Source: Corythucha ciliata
Taxonomy: Eukaryota > Arthropoda > Insecta > Hemiptera > Tingidae
DNA: 64,000 nucleotides
Assembly: GCA_038030265.1 (NCBI GenBank)
Contig: CM075938.1
Span: forward strand, 16,097,009-16,161,008
Reading direction: 5' to 3'
Part shown: in pieces, positions 10,011-21,823 of the stretch
How the letters are laid out: each line of letters starts with the position of its first letter
Position numbering within the stretch: the first letter of the stretch is position 1
Notes under the pieces: model-generated
What the model saw: the letters and a program-made list of their open reading frames with translations, nothing else
The model's database searches: none
What the model was told of the DNA's origin: nothing
Position numbers and translations under genes: made by a program

Positions 10011-10212
10011 TTAATGACGTCTTACTAATTTATTTCTTTATTTTTCCAACAGCCATTGATGATCGACGTACACAGATGGATTTTTCGTGGACATCAGTTT
10101 CTTCCTAAACGCGAACTTCATTTAGAAGAAATGAAGGTCTCTTTTTTCAATAAAAACTGTTATTTCTGCCAAATAAACGGGAAATAAGTGTTTTTTAAAG
10201 AGGATACGTTAT

Positions 10213-10835
10213 CACTAGAAGTACCGGAGTTTTAAACTCCCTTTGAATACCGTGAGGGGTCATTTTGACCCCTGACGTATTTGATCGAGAAATCGCTTTA
10301 TTGGTCATCTCGTGATTCTTTTTACTTAATTATGCATATCGGAGTGTGACAAAGGAAGTAAGAAATCACTTGCCTACTGGGCATGATGGGAGTTGGAGTT
10401 GATACCACGAAGACGGCGCGAGCGAGAGCCTGAGCGCACTATTGAGATAATATCACACTAGCCTGAGCGCACTATTGAGATAATATCACACTATGCCGAC
10501 TTATTTTCCTTTTATTTAACACTACATTCACTCTTTTCATTTATTTACTATTATTTATTTGCTATTTGGCCCAAAACAAACAATTTGCCCGAAACGTTTT
10601 CATGAAAATTATTCAAAAATTGATATGGTGTCAATTGACCCCACCCGGTACTAAAAGGTAAATCTTGAATTGTCTCGAACATAATTCCAAAATGTATTGA
10701 TTAGTGGTTTCTGATAGCTATCACCAAAATATGAAAAGTCACGGAGCGGAATAAAAAAAATATCTATCGGTTCGGAAAATATGCGTTAAAAAAAATAAAA
10801 AAGAGCCAATTGACCCCTCTCGGTACTTCTAGAGT
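10213..10835. mobile_element. Small TIR element with GGGGTCA repeats
   Basis: The left end CACTAGAAGTACCGGAG (10213) and the right end CTCGGTACTTCTAGAG (10819-10834) are inverted repeats. GTTAT flanks both sides (10208-10212, 10836-10840). GGGGTCA or its complement recurs as subterminal motifs: 10256-10277 is a palindrome, with others near 10630-10650 and 10805-10818. The termini recall piggyBac-like ends (CCCTAGAAG), but the flank is not TTAA, so the class is open. No transposase frame. Confidence 0.55.
10429..10494 (+). repeat. Tandem duplication of 33 bp
   Basis: Two exact copies of a 33-bp unit starting GCCTGAGCGCACTATTGAG, lying inside the TIR element. A recent local slippage or duplication event. 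Confidence 0.9.
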
Positions 10836-11279
10836 GTTATAGATGTTTTCCGGAAATTTTGGTTGTCCTGTGGCGTGATTTAGTGTTGACAAAGGGGCCA
10901 TGACTTTCATGACAAAATTTGGCATTTCCTGCATGTTTGCCCAGCTTTGACCTGCTGTCGTGGTGACCAAGAAGGACTCATTCCCTCGAAAACTGTCATT
11001 CCTAACGGATATTTTTTTTTTTTTTCGAATCCGGCGCCAGAATTTGCAAAACGTTCGTTCTGAAACAACGAGACCACATTCCAACGAGAAAAGCGCGAAT
11101 AACCCTAAAAACGAATGAAAAATCATACCTCGAAAACTACTGAGTTTCGGAACATTGCATAATTCGTCTTTTTGATTGCAAATCAGGTATGCTTTAACCC
11201 GTTTTATTTTTTGTAGTTATTCTGAAACCCAGAGTATTTTTTTCATAATTCATACATTCTCAAGATTTGGTCAAGTTTA

Positions 11280-11445
11280 AGATGTGTTCACGCACCGAAG
11301 TGTCCCGTTACACTTCTCTCTGGACATAAGCGTACTGTGTCAAGAAACAAATTGCGCTTTGATTGTATGAAAATGTCTAGAAATTTGTGTTTAACGGAAA
11401 TTTCAAACAATAAGTACTGCGGAACACTTCGGTGTAAACGCACCT
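11280..11445. mobile_element. TTA-target MITE (Harbinger-like), 166 bp
   Basis: Left end AGATGTGTTCACGCACCG; the reverse complement of the right end is AGGTGCGTTTACACCG, and pairing continues through GAAGTGT. TTA flanks both sides (11277-11279, 11446-11448). A three-base TWA duplication is typical of PIF/Harbinger. It resembles the MITE at 33548-33730 in style. Confidence 0.8.
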
Positions 11446-11453
11446 TTAGTTTG

Positions 11454-11886
11454 CTAGTAGCTGAGAACTGAGAAATTGCTCACTACCAAACTCGCATCTT
11501 CGCTTGATTTGTCAATGAGAACCTCGCATTTCATTTGGTCAGCTACGACACGATCCGAAAATTCATCCGGAATCGGGACGGAGGGAAACTTTCCCGATCT
11601 CGTGGTAGGGAAAACATTGAAATGTATGTGGAGGACGACGTCGCGTTGATATCCCGGTCCCCTTTTCTCATACGCGAAACCTTCTCTAGGAGCCACCGTC
11701 GACCGCCATCTTCATATCCACCGATAAATCAGACTCGAGAACATTTTTCGACGTTGAAACCAAGCATTCTTTGACTTTCGATTGCAATTTCATCCCTCGA
11801 TACTCCCTGATAACATTGCCCCTGGGTACATCTTCCGCGTTAAATTTCATTTTTTTACAAGCATGTTTCGCGCTCATGACCTGCAA
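11454..11886 (-). pseudogene. Possible coding exon, frameshifted
   Basis: The minus strand starts after an acceptor-like ATATTGCAG (about 11888-11880). It reads about 60 codons (VMSAKHACKKMKF...), stops at TAG near 11689, and continues for about 80 codons in another frame from 11696 to 11454. Codon choice and low repeat content look more coding than the surroundings. No family is recognised. It may be a degraded exon or chance. Confidence 0.25.
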
Positions 11887-11889
11887 TAT

Positions 11890-14800
11890 TAAAGTAACTA
11901 ATTAGTGCCTTATACGAATTTGTGTAATTAAAGTCATTTAGTGAAGGTGTGGGCTCAGTAGGCCGATGAAGAATTTATTTTTCCAGTAGTGTTTTCATTG
12001 AAACTTAACCGTTCTAGAGAGCTAAACCTAACAAATGAATCTAATTAGCTTACTAACTAACTTACTTACTCAAAAAAATTATTAGTCGTTCAATGTCAAT
12101 GTTGCTTTCCGCAATAACCATTGCAGTTGCCACTGTTACACGGCACATTTTCCTCATCACTGCTCATTTCTTACAATGGAAGTAATGCACACAAGCCCCA
12201 GAAGAAACAGAAGACCACAAGAAGTTGAGTCCACGAGTGATCAACTCATGAGATTCAACAAAGTGTGGATGCATCTAAAGGTTCATGCTCCTCAATGTGC
12301 ATCTGAATCGACTGACTCGTATATGAATGGACTGGGGAGATTTAGCAAACGCCGTCTTAAACACTCTCCGAACAATCCCTTTTTCAATAAAAGCAATCAT
12401 TACACCGGATCGTTCTCATTTTTACTCAAAAATTGAAAAGTAAAAGCGTTATAGACTCCACAGATGACAGACAATCCCATTGAAACCACCGGCTTATTGC
12501 TCCCGTTGCCAACAATGCCCCTTCAATGACTTGCAGACGCCTACACGTAACGCAAGATTAACACCGTCTAGGAGTTATTAATATCGAATAATAGTTCTGG
12601 GTGGTGGTAGGGAGGGGGGTCCTTTCATCTTTTTTTTTTTTTGTACAACCATATACTTGATATAGTCGTCGGACACGGTTGTCTCGTACGTTCTACATTC
12701 CTTTTTTTAATACCCAGCCTGGGAAATTACACCCTCTGTAGTATAAAACAATCTTTACAATCTCTCTCGTGCTGTGATGGACCTCTTTATGACGTCGTGA
12801 CAAAAAAAATTGAATTGTAAAAGCCCCAAGGATGAATTGTTCGGTCACTCTACCTGGAAGGTTAGAGGCTTTTTGTTTGTTTGTTCCTATTGTCAGTTTA
12901 AAATCTCCAGAAAAATTGAGCTTTCCTCATAATTATTTTAGATGTAAAGCGGCATGAGTGTCCCATGGCCGAGATAAAGTTTTTAAAGGAAATCAACAGG
13001 CTGTTCTACTCTCCTTTCCACCGGACCCCACTCACTAGAATAAACTTTACCTTTTTTTTTAAACCAATCAGCTATTCCAGACAGCAATGAATCGGTTCCG
13101 GATTTTAAAAAAGGAATTAACTATGAACCGACGAAAATTCAAAAACGAATGGCCCCCGCTGGAAAAAAAGAAGGAGGGGGAATAATTACAGCGACCGAGC
13201 AAAGTTTCTTACGATGCTTTATTTCCAGTTGAAACGCTCATCACTTAACAATTTCAGTTAAGGTTGAACAGTTTTCACGGAGGAGAGGCCAGATTTAAAT
13301 ATTTGCTAGGAAAAAAAAAATCAGTTCACTGGTAAGGAAAACAAAATACATCGAAGCAACCGGATTAATCGTTTCTTGGTAAACTGTGGGAAGAATCAGT
13401 AAGACAAACAAAATTTTCCAGGTACAATTGCATATTAAAATTGATTTAATGACGTTCCTACCGCCTAGTCGTAAGCTAATGAAATCAAGAAAACCTTCCA
13501 ACCATTTACTTGTAAACAAAGTTCAAATGAAAACAAGCTTGGAGTCTCCTAGTACGGGTGCCCGAACAAACAAAGTACAGAAAAAAAATAGGGAAGTTAT
13601 TTCCCTATTGCAATGCAAAGATCAGGTAGGCGGGTATTTTTGTTTGTATTTTATGAGTTTTTACACCCTTTCCCTCCGTTCATAAACGTGCATACCGAAA
13701 GAGAAAACCATCCGTACGGAGGCTGGGGTAAAAAAAAAAAAAATGTTTAATGCAGGGTTCGTCACTAAGGGACATCTAAGTTCCGAAGGGCCTTAAGGTT
13801 TGGCATTCTGATATATGCAAGTACTTAAAACGTCATTCCTGTTGTACATAAAAACAGGAGTCTTCCTGGTATCGGTGGCCTTTGAAAGAAAACTATACTT
13901 TCACCTTCAGGAACCCCCCCCCCCCAATTCAAGTTCAGTGGCCAAACGTTTCCTGGTTCATCAAACTAAGGGGCTCCTTTAAAGAGTAGTTTTTACTTCA
14001 AAAGTCTCAATCATTTTTTTCCCTCATAATGACATGTACATTCCTCTACTTAGGGACAATTTTTTTTTTTTTTCAACATCCTCTTATTTCAGTGAAAGGA
14101 CTCATAAAAACTGATGAAAATGAGAAATGAAAAAGATGAGTGGATAATCTCTTGCTAGTTTGTATGTTGGAAGGGTGGGAGGGGAGAGGATGGCTTTTGT
14201 CGGTGGCAGCTCGGCCGAAAACAATGCGCCTTCTTTTTCAAAAACCCTAATTCTGACCGTTCCGGAAAATCGTTCCCTTTGTTCACCAACGTAACGTCGA
14301 GCCGAGGGGCCCTCCGGAGACTTCCTGTCTATAAAAAGGAGGAAAGGACATTATCTCTTGGTGACTATTATTGGAAAATCGATGGAAGACGAGCATAATT
14401 GTGTGGGTGTGAGAAGGAAAAAGGATGAATTTTTCTTTATTGCCAGAGCGACACCTATTATTCGAAAATACACCAATCGGACAATATCGAGCCGTCGAGT
14501 TTCATCAACAGATCGATAAAGGACAAACATTGTTCCAAACAAAAAGCTTAAATTATTTTCTGCCAAGTTTGAAGTTCAAAATTCATGAAATTTTCTTCTG
14601 AATGCAGACATTCAGAAGAAAATTTGCATGAAATCCCAGAGTGTGTCTCATGTCTCGCCAGCTCTTTAAACAGTAAAGACTATCGGTTTGTGAGAAAACA
14701 AAATCAAGGAGCAACTATTTGGCTTGGAGTGGACTAACTGTTGGGGAAAAATATTCCACGTCCCGAATAATGTGGACTCAGCCCAGGGTTGGAGGAGAAA

Positions 14801-16450
14801 GACATGGCCCCTCGTGTCCCGCGGATTATGCTGCCGACTTTTTGACACGATGAACCCAAAATCTGCAGTTTCAACCTCCCACCACCGGGGTTTTAAGGTG
14901 CGATTGCGAGCAATGCCCGAGGAATTCAAAAACTATGTCCGGCTCAAATCGAAACATGTTGAAAACATTCAGTTTTAAAATCGCCCAGGTGACCCTCAAG
15001 AAATTGTTGGTAAAAATGAACAAAATTTAAAACTGGATCAAACCGCGTACCATTTTGAGGGTTCTCGACTCAGGGAATCCGAAAATTGATAGGGATTTCC
15101 GGTTCGACAAGCTGTTGAAGGGGTTCTTACCGTGATGCCACCAATTTTGGTCACTTATTGCAAAAGGATCCGCACGAAGTTTCCCTCACAGGGTGTCCTC
15201 ACAATACAGAATACAGCAAAGTTCCAAGCCAAGGTAAAGCCTCAACAAAAAAAAAAAATACGAAAACAAAAAACGGTCCAACCAAAGCAAATAAGGTCGA
15301 ACCACAGCAAAGCTTCAGTAACCCAAGCAAAGCTCTTGATGTATGACGTAACAGGTTAAGGGCAACCGGTAACCGCTAGAGAGGTTTTTTATAGAGCTGT
15401 TCGAGTTGTTCTTGCTATGTAGACGGATTTTGTTGGATAAAAATGTTATTCCTGGCTTTTTTAATTGTAGCATTAGCTAGTGGACCCTGTGCTACCCCGT
15501 CCCTGAGAATTACACCTACATGCCACAATAAAGCCTCAAAATTTCACCTTTGAGCACATCGAATACCTCTTATCTTTTAACCTTCCCTTGACCGTTCCCG
15601 CTATTCGACGCGAAGTATAGCTCAGTTCGTTTGTCAGTCCCGGACTACTCGGAGCGGAATAACTGGGAAAGAATTACCAATGAGAGTTAGTACTTTCAGA
15701 GCTGTTAGTGCAGCTCCGGACGACAAACGAACAGAGCTAATAATTTTAGTGAAATTTTAAACCCTTTGTGAAGGACAGTATCTCGGTATCTATTGGGTTT
15801 GAAAAAAAAATTTGTTAACCAGTAAATTTAGCCTTCCAAATTCACTGTACAAATACTTGTTATTAAATTTAGAAGTTGAAGAGCATTAACTTTCCTCAAA
15901 TTTAACGTTCTTTAAATTTTACATGGAATATTTGTCCGTAGAACCTCTAGGGTACCGTGACAAGGGCAAGGGAAGCGGACCGTCAAGGATCCCCGTTCGC
16001 GCGGGGCTTAAGATGAAAACGCTGTGAATTATCGGACAATGCCTTATTATTTCGACTGTTTATAGGTTTATTATTCATGGATGTAGTCAAATCCGGCTTG
16101 AAATTACATGAAAATCGACACCCTACGACCCCAAATCCTTTGAAAATCCCCATTTTGAACCCGCTTTTGGCCCATAAAACCCCAGGGAGTTATTTGATCA
16201 AACTGAGCAGATGCTAGGACCAACTAGACCCCAAATGGAGTCTATGTGCGAAAGAACGAGTTTTTTCGAGCAATCTCAGGGCAAGATATTGTCCCGACGG
16301 CGGAAGGATTTTTTTATTTATTTCAGATTTGGATTCTACGCACTTTGAAACGTAAAACTACAAATTTTGAGAGGGGGGGTCAAACAATTTTTTTGCGATA
16401 CGATTACAAAGACTTATTTTTGAGAAATAATAAGTCAAAATCGGTATTTC
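11890..16450. other. No recognised gene; scattered hairpins
   Basis: Mostly AT-rich sequence without supported genes. Short open frames exist (12176-12436 plus; 14666-14929 minus; 14724-14978 plus) but show no domain and are probably chance. Perfect 15-nt arms at 14590-14604 and 14609-14623 form a tight hairpin. Imperfect 25-nt arms at about 15620-15645 and 15716-15740 share GTTCGTTTGTC. Near 15180-15345 there is a degenerate block of the 18-bp repeat described at 33043. Confidence 0.5.
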
Positions 16451-16479
16451 TAAGATGATAACGAATGGCTAAACTCGCT

Positions 16480-17850
16480 TTTAAAATTGGGAAAAACCCT
16501 GATTCGCGGCTGAAATTGAGGAAATGTCATGAAGAAAAAACCAAACACCCGTCGAGGTCCTCAATTATTTTATTACAGTCACAGCCTACATTTCGCTACG
16601 GTACTAACATCCTCATCAGAGCAATGTTCGAAACTAAAAAGCTACAAGCATCTCGAAACATGCACCTGCACATGCATGGGTGCTTGGCTTTTTCTTCAAA
16701 TATCAGCTTTACCCCGTCTTTTTACAACCATCACTATGAAATTGAGGAAAATTGCTGAGATTTATATGGCTTTTAATATTAAGAAAAAGTGCTAATTCAC
16801 AGCTGACATGGAGGCAACGCAAAATCACGAATTCTTGGGGCAAAATCGGGACTTAAATTAGGAAAAAGCGCTAATTACCGCAACTAAAACTGAGAAAAGC
16901 AATGATTCATGGATGAAAAAGAAAAAAAACGCAAATTCGCGTCTCAAAAAACAAGAAACACGCTTATTTTAGAGTGCTACAATTTGGCAGATTTGAAAAT
17001 TGAAAAAAAAAAACGAAAATTCGCAGCTAAAAGGGAGAAATGCCTATTCATGGATTCTCGGAGCAACATTTGGGATTAAAATTTCGAAAAAGTGCAAATT
17101 CACGGGTGAAATTGACAAAAACGCGAATTCGCGTCAAAATAAAAGTGGAGGAAAACTCAGCTAAGGTATGAAAAATTACTATTTTACGGATAAAATCGAG
17201 AAAAAACGCTAAAAATTGCAGCTAAAATTAAGAAGGAAAATTGAGAAGGAACGCTAATTCGCAGCTGAAAATGAGAAAACGCCAACTCGCCGATTCTTTC
17301 GGGGTGCTGAAATTGAGAAAAAGCGCTAATACACGCGGCTAAAACTGAGAAAAACGCTAAGTCACGGGTAAAAAAGAGAAAACCCCGAATTCACGTCTAA
17401 AATTGGAAGAAAACTTTAATTCACAACTAAGGAATGACAAAGTTCAATTTCACATATAAAATCAAGAAAAAGCGCTATAATTCGCAGCTAAAATTAAGAA
17501 ATGTGCTCAGTCACTTTGATAACGCCAACTTGCAGATTCTTGGGGAACTTCGGGAATAAAATTGAGGAAAAAGCGCCGCTTCAAGCGGCTAAACCTGTAA
17601 AAAAGCGCTAATTCACAGGTAAAATTTAGAAAATCACAAATTCGCGTTTAAAATGGAGAAAAACGCTAATTTGTGGATAAAATTTGGACAGAGCACTCAA
17701 ACGCTACCTATACTTTGCGGATTCTTGAGGCAAATACATGGCTCATTCACGGCTAGGAGTTTATATAAAGCATCGTTTCGCAGCTAAAAATAAGAAAAAA
17801 CCGGCGTGGCGTCTAGCTCATTTAAGAATGATTTTTCGCAGATTTGGTGT
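16480..17850 (+). repeat. ~30-bp degenerate repeat array (family 1), forward
   Basis: Dozens of degenerate units with the core AATTCGCGGCTAAAATTGAG followed by an A-run and CGCT, period about 29-31 bp with frequent indels. Orientation is forward (GCTAATTC on the plus strand). The array begins near 16480 and fades by 17850. No TIR could be assigned to its edges. The same family recurs at 23830, 29195, 31860, 50450-54750, 59640, 60830 and 62950. Confidence 0.9.
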
Positions 17851-17908
17851 CACGTGGGATTGACCTTTGTGATGCCTAATTCGTGATTATGGCTCCCTCG
17901 GGGTTTCA

Positions 17909-18100
17909 GGCGGGTTTCCTCGACCCCTTCCCAGTCACTCTTCGCCTAAACTTCGCACATACATTTTGGCTCCATTTCTGCACCAACATTCGATTTTAAA
18001 GTCTAATTTTAATCTTCAGGAAGTTCTACAGTGACGTTAGATCTTGATTTTTCAAATTTTATCCCTAAAATAACCCCAAATAACTTTGGAATTTGAATGT
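17909..18100. mobile_element. TTAA MITE remnant (left arm)
   Basis: Diverged match to the left arm of the MITE at 5893: TTTCCTCGACCCC, then ATTTCTGCACCAA, AATCTTCAGGAA and a GATCTTG core. The right arm is absent. It lies just outside the 16480-17850 array. Confidence 0.65.
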
Positions 18101-18389
18101 GTTTCCAATTCAAGTTTCGTGGGGAAATTTCACGGATATAATAATTAAAAAAGAACGCTATGAGACTTCATACAGCACTGTCTGTAGTGAAACTCATGAC
18201 ATGGCCTGAATTCGAGAGCAAACCCTCTTCGGCCCTGTTAGCACCCCTTCTTTTCAATATTTTGTCACCCGCTCGGCGCTCTCACGCTGTCGGTTGACAC
18301 GCTGCCCTTACCCTGTGTAGTGAAGATATACCTTTTGTTGAATAAGGTTTATTCGTTCAAAACAAACTAAATAAATTTAAGGGAAGTCA

Positions 18390-18652
18390 CAAGGTGACTA
18401 AGCTTTACTATAGGTGCCGCAGATTTCCCCCTGCCCATCAGACGGGAGGGGTGGAGACTGACGTGCTCCCGATTGCTCACCCTAGAGCAGCAGAGAAAGC
18501 TAATTTTGAAATTGAAGTTTATGAATTCTCAAAAATCACTACCCAATAACAATTAATAATGTACTGGGTCCAGCGCAATAGCGGTTGGGACTGCTCGTGA
18601 CGTAGGTGAAGTACAGTGATCTGCGGCACCAATAGAAAGTTTAGTCACTTTG
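18390..18652. mobile_element. 263-bp TIR element with 9-bp TSD
   Basis: Ends are CAAGGTGACTAAGC (18390) and the inverse of CAAAGTGACTAAAC (18652). The arms extend about 33 nt to GTGCCGCAGAT. A perfect 9-bp direct repeat GGGAAGTCA flanks it (18381-18389, 18653-18661). Nine bases suits a Mutator-like element; a P-like element (8 bp) is an alternative. Noncoding, and adjacent to the 3' end of Gypsy copy 2. Confidence 0.82.
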
Positions 18653-18689
18653 GGGAAGTCATATGAAGATAAACAAAAGTGGAGGGGAG

Positions 18690-19840
18690 AATAATCAACA
18701 ATTTAAAATTCTAGGACATTCATCCCTCCTATGATGAGTAATCGTCGTGCCATCTAGGTGGTTTTCTTTCACGAGTTGAACGCCGTTGTTGAGGCTGATC
18801 TGACATGTGATCAGGCCGTTCTGTTTCGTCTGGAGGTGGTGAGGAACCCGAATGTAAGGAGAGTGTGACAACTTGATTTTCTTCATGTGGATTAGGCACA
18901 ATAATTGGGACGTCTCCGGTCAGGGTTTAGCCCATTAGAGTGGATAATGGAGCAAGATGACGAACTGCAACAGTAGTTTCACGGCCATCTGTAACTTTCA
19001 CATGAGCGTAGTCCGAATTACTTTCGATCAACGTGACTTCTTCTACGATTGGGTCGAACTTGCTTCGACGTGTGAATTTTCGAAGTAAAACTGGTCCAGG
19101 CTTACTCAACCAGTCTGGTAGAGATGTGCCGTTAGACGAACGACGCATATGGTGAAACAAGCGGTCGTAAGGAGTAGAATTTGTTGATGTTCACAATAGA
19201 GATCGAATAGAATCTTGCAAGACCTCTTCCCATTGTTCAATGCGTAGACCTCGAGACTTCAAAGTTAGAGAGATACTAGAATGATACCGTTGTATCTCTC
19301 CACTTGTCCATTTCCTTGAGGGTTAATTGTAGGGTGTCGTCCGGCTGGATGCAATTCCACAGGAACCAAGAAATTCCTTAAGTTCCCTCGAGGTTTAGCT
19401 AGATCCCCGGTCGCTGTGGATATACCGTGGCATACCGAACATTGAGAAAATCTTCTGTAGTCTTTTTATTACTGTAGAAGAAGTTATGTCTGGGCAGGGG
19501 AAGGCAAATGGGAAACGGGAATATTCATCAACTACTGTCAAAATATATTTGTTCCGTGATGTTGATGGAAGAGGACCTTTAAAATCAACGTTCAGTCTTT
19601 CAAAAGGTGCTGTTGCTTTGACCAATTTTCCATATTTTTTATGGAACTTCGGTTTTAATTCACAGCAAGCCTTACATGAAGATGTGATTTGTCGGATTTC
19701 TTCAACAGAAAAGGGCAGATTTTTAGTTCTGACCCAGTGATAGAGGCGAGTGACTCCCGGATGACAAAGGGATTCGTAAAGTTTTGAAAGCTTCTCAAGA
19801 TTACGACCAGTAATTGACGCAGAAATTCGGGAGAAAGCGT
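18690..19840 (-). pseudogene. Gypsy copy 2: integrase and pol C-terminus
   Basis: Zinc finger: HPGVTRLYHWV with CKAC. Catalytic D in NVDFKGPLPS (about 19561-19592), D in HSDRGSS (about 19400), E in NGQVERYNG (about 19289-19316); all three are retained. A stop follows HSDRGSS near 19395, and frames change around 19250 and 19160. The C-terminal domain (18927-19160) is open, and the polyprotein tail ends RRSTRERKPPRWHDDYSS near 18735. Confidence 0.9.
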
Positions 19841-20030
19841 CGGCGGTGGCGTTCTGGCTTCCCGAGCGATAAATGATGTCGTAATTGTAACAAGACAGTT
19901 GCAGTCTCCTCCTCAGAATCTTTTCATTTTTTATTTTTTTGTGAAGTTTCATGTCGAACATGAAGCTGACAGAACGTTGGTCAGTAATTAGCTTGAACGG
20001 ACGACCTACCAGGAATTGTCTCCACTTCCC
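19840..20030 (-). pseudogene. Gypsy copy 2: RNase H, C-terminal half only
   Basis: Starts abruptly at EAFGKWRQFLVGRPFKLITD, then QRSVSFMFD and SGSQNATADAFSRI. These are the end of RNase H and the linker before integrase. The first half of RNase H is gone. The frame is open through to the integrase core (19961-19395). Confidence 0.85.
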
Positions 20031-20034
20031 AAAA

Positions 20035-20570
20035 GCCTCGATGATATGGAACGTTGAAATGCCGGGACAACATTAGTCACGCCAAACGGAATGCGCCGGA
20101 ACTGCCATAACTTCCCGCAGGCTTCAAAAACAGTGTACGGCATGTCTTCAGCTTGGATGGGGATTTGATGGTAAACACTGTGTAAATCTACGGTGCTAAA
20201 AACGGTGTGTTTAGCCACTTCATTTACGAGAGTATCGATTTTCGGAAAGGGATACGCGTCGAGAAGAGTAAATCTATTAATAGTTCTGGAATAATCAATT
20301 ACCATTATTTTCTTCGGAGCGCCAGAAACAACAAGTACTTGGGCTCTCCGGGGGGAGCTGCTACTTTCGATAACACCTTCTTCAAGTGGTCATTGAATTT
20401 CAGTTGAAATAATAGCTTGATCATCTGGAGAATGGCTACGAGATTTAATAGCAAATGGTTTACAATCTGGAGTGATAAATTCAAACAAGGAAGCAGGGTG
20501 AACATCAGCGGCTGTCAAGTTGCAGAAAGACAAATGTTCCCAGTGGCCACCAAAATTAACACTAACAGCG
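20035..20570 (-). pseudogene. Gypsy copy 2: reverse transcriptase, N-terminal part
   Basis: Shows PLEEGVIE, RAQVLVVSG, MVIDYSRTINRF, FSTVDLHSVYHQIPI and FRRIPFGVTN. Reading breaks at a TGA near 20397 and a frame change near 20305. Homology stops after AFQRSI (about 20045), just before the catalytic Y-x-DD box, and jumps into RNase H. The active-site DD is therefore deleted. Confidence 0.9.
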
Positions 20571-20589
20571 GAATGTCGTTTTAGGATGT

Positions 20590-20880
20590 CGTGACCGATA
20601 ATTACATCCGTTCAAAGAATTGAAAGCACGCAGAGTTTGGTGTGACCATGAAAATGACCGGGAATTCGTAAGTCAACGAGACAATGACCCAGTATCGGTG
20701 AAGTTTGAGAAGTATTAGCCATTGAGACTGTTCCTGATTCTGAGAAAAGCCGTAATTGCAGTTTGTCTAAAAGACGACTGTCGAGAAAACTAATTGAGCT
20801 GCCTGTATCTATGAGCGCTGTCATTAAGTGGGAGTTGATTTCGACAGTTGTGGAAGATTTCTCAAGGCTACCAGGTAAAG
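20590..20880 (-). pseudogene. Gypsy copy 2: aspartic protease
   Basis: The motif ALIDTGSSISFLD (about 20785-20823) is the D-T-G active site of retroviral-type aspartic proteases. The domain is followed by MANTSQTS and a GHFHG turn. The frame is broken near 20612. A retroelement protease acts as a dimer that cleaves the polyprotein; this copy is nonfunctional. Confidence 0.85.
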
Positions 20881-20934
20881 AAGCTAAAATCGAAGCCGAC
20901 TGAGATGAGATTTAGGAGGCGGACTGACTCTTTT

Positions 20935-21490
20935 TGCAGCTGACTTGCAGACAGATTGGAATTGACCTCTTTTTTCACATTTCAAGCAATCCGAATCACG
21001 AGTGGGACATTTGGTACGAGGGTGTCTAGCGTGGACACAAAAATAACATTTTTGGGAGTTGGGTGATACTTCAGCTGCTATATCCGAGGGGAAAACCGAC
21101 TCGACAGGTGTATGAGTATCTCGAAAAGTAGTGAAAGAAACGCTGTCAGAGGGGTAAGATTGGGCTGGGTTTGGGCCATTTCAAGAGCTCGAGCTTGTTT
21201 CGTTGCTTCAGATAATGTCAATGAATTGTTTTCGACTAATCGCTGTCGTATGGAATTTGAATTAAGCCCTGCAATGAATGAGTCTCGAATATATTCGTCT
21301 CGATACTCTGTACATGTAACGGATTTAAATTGACACGATTTACTTAGTTGATTTATGGCTAACAATTAGTCATCTACCGTCTCGCCTGACAATTGAACAC
21401 GAGAAGCAAGGACGTGGCGGGAAAAAATTGCATTGGTGGGCTTGTCGTAAATACTGTTGAGAGTGTTTATAGTTAAGTCATAAGTGGGAC
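20935..21490 (-). pseudogene. Gypsy copy 2: gag C-terminus with zinc knuckles
   Basis: Gag helix region YRDEYIRDSFIAGLNSNSIR, then LSEATKQARALEMAQ (21365-21078), followed by two CCHC knuckles at about 20950-21055. The first is a perfect CX2CX4HX4C (CYFCVHARHPRTKC). The second has Q in place of H. An in-frame TAA lies near 21367, upstream of which gag continues (IFSRHVLASRVQLSGE) until about 21490. Confidence 0.9.
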
Positions 21491-21593
21491 ACTCACTTAC
21501 ACAATGAGAAAAAAAACACCACCGAACAGCTCACTCTCTACCGAAAAATTCCTTCAGTGGAGAATTCCATTTTTTCGATGGTTAATCTTCACC

Positions 21594-21823
21594 CGGGTAT
21601 CTCTCCTCGCCCCAACTTTACCACCTGTAAAACTCCCCACCGCCAAGCGGTCCACACCGGTAACGCACCAGCCTTGACCAGCTGGTGTGGCTGACGGGGA
21701 GCGGAGCGAGGATAACCAGGACTTGCACGTGCCGGGTCACTTCCCGGCCGTCATCTCACAGGCTTAATCCTGGCCATGTGCCTTTCAAGGCATCAAGCCA
21801 GGGCGGGAAGAAGGCACAATCCT
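21594..21823. mobile_element. Unclassified 230-bp insert with 14-bp TSD
   Basis: A GC-rich block, unlike its flanks, is bracketed by the perfect direct repeat GGTTAATCTTCACC (21580-21593 and 21824-21837). It contains a GC hairpin (GCCGGGTCACTTCCCGGC). No poly-A, A box or B box was found. TSD length suggests LINE-mediated retroposition, for example of an unknown SINE or structured RNA. Confidence 0.6.

Larger units (their letters stand above)
18663..21490 (-). mobile_element. Ty3/Gypsy retrotransposon, gag-pol remnant (copy 2)
   Basis: Minus-strand element with gag, zinc knuckles, protease, RT, RNase H and integrase in the Ty3/Gypsy order. It belongs to a different lineage from copy 1, as judged by the RT motifs (MVIDYSRTINRFTLLDAYPF). 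It is disabled by stops, frameshifts and a deletion from RT into RNase H. The gag 5' part and 5' LTR are missing beyond 21490. A 3' LTR may lie below 18690 but cannot be shown, because its partner is absent. Confidence 0.92.

Noticed and set aside
16480..17850. Regular ~30-bp repeats suggesting a CRISPR array
   Set aside because: Units are degenerate and contiguous without conserved repeats and unique spacers, and the context is eukaryotic.
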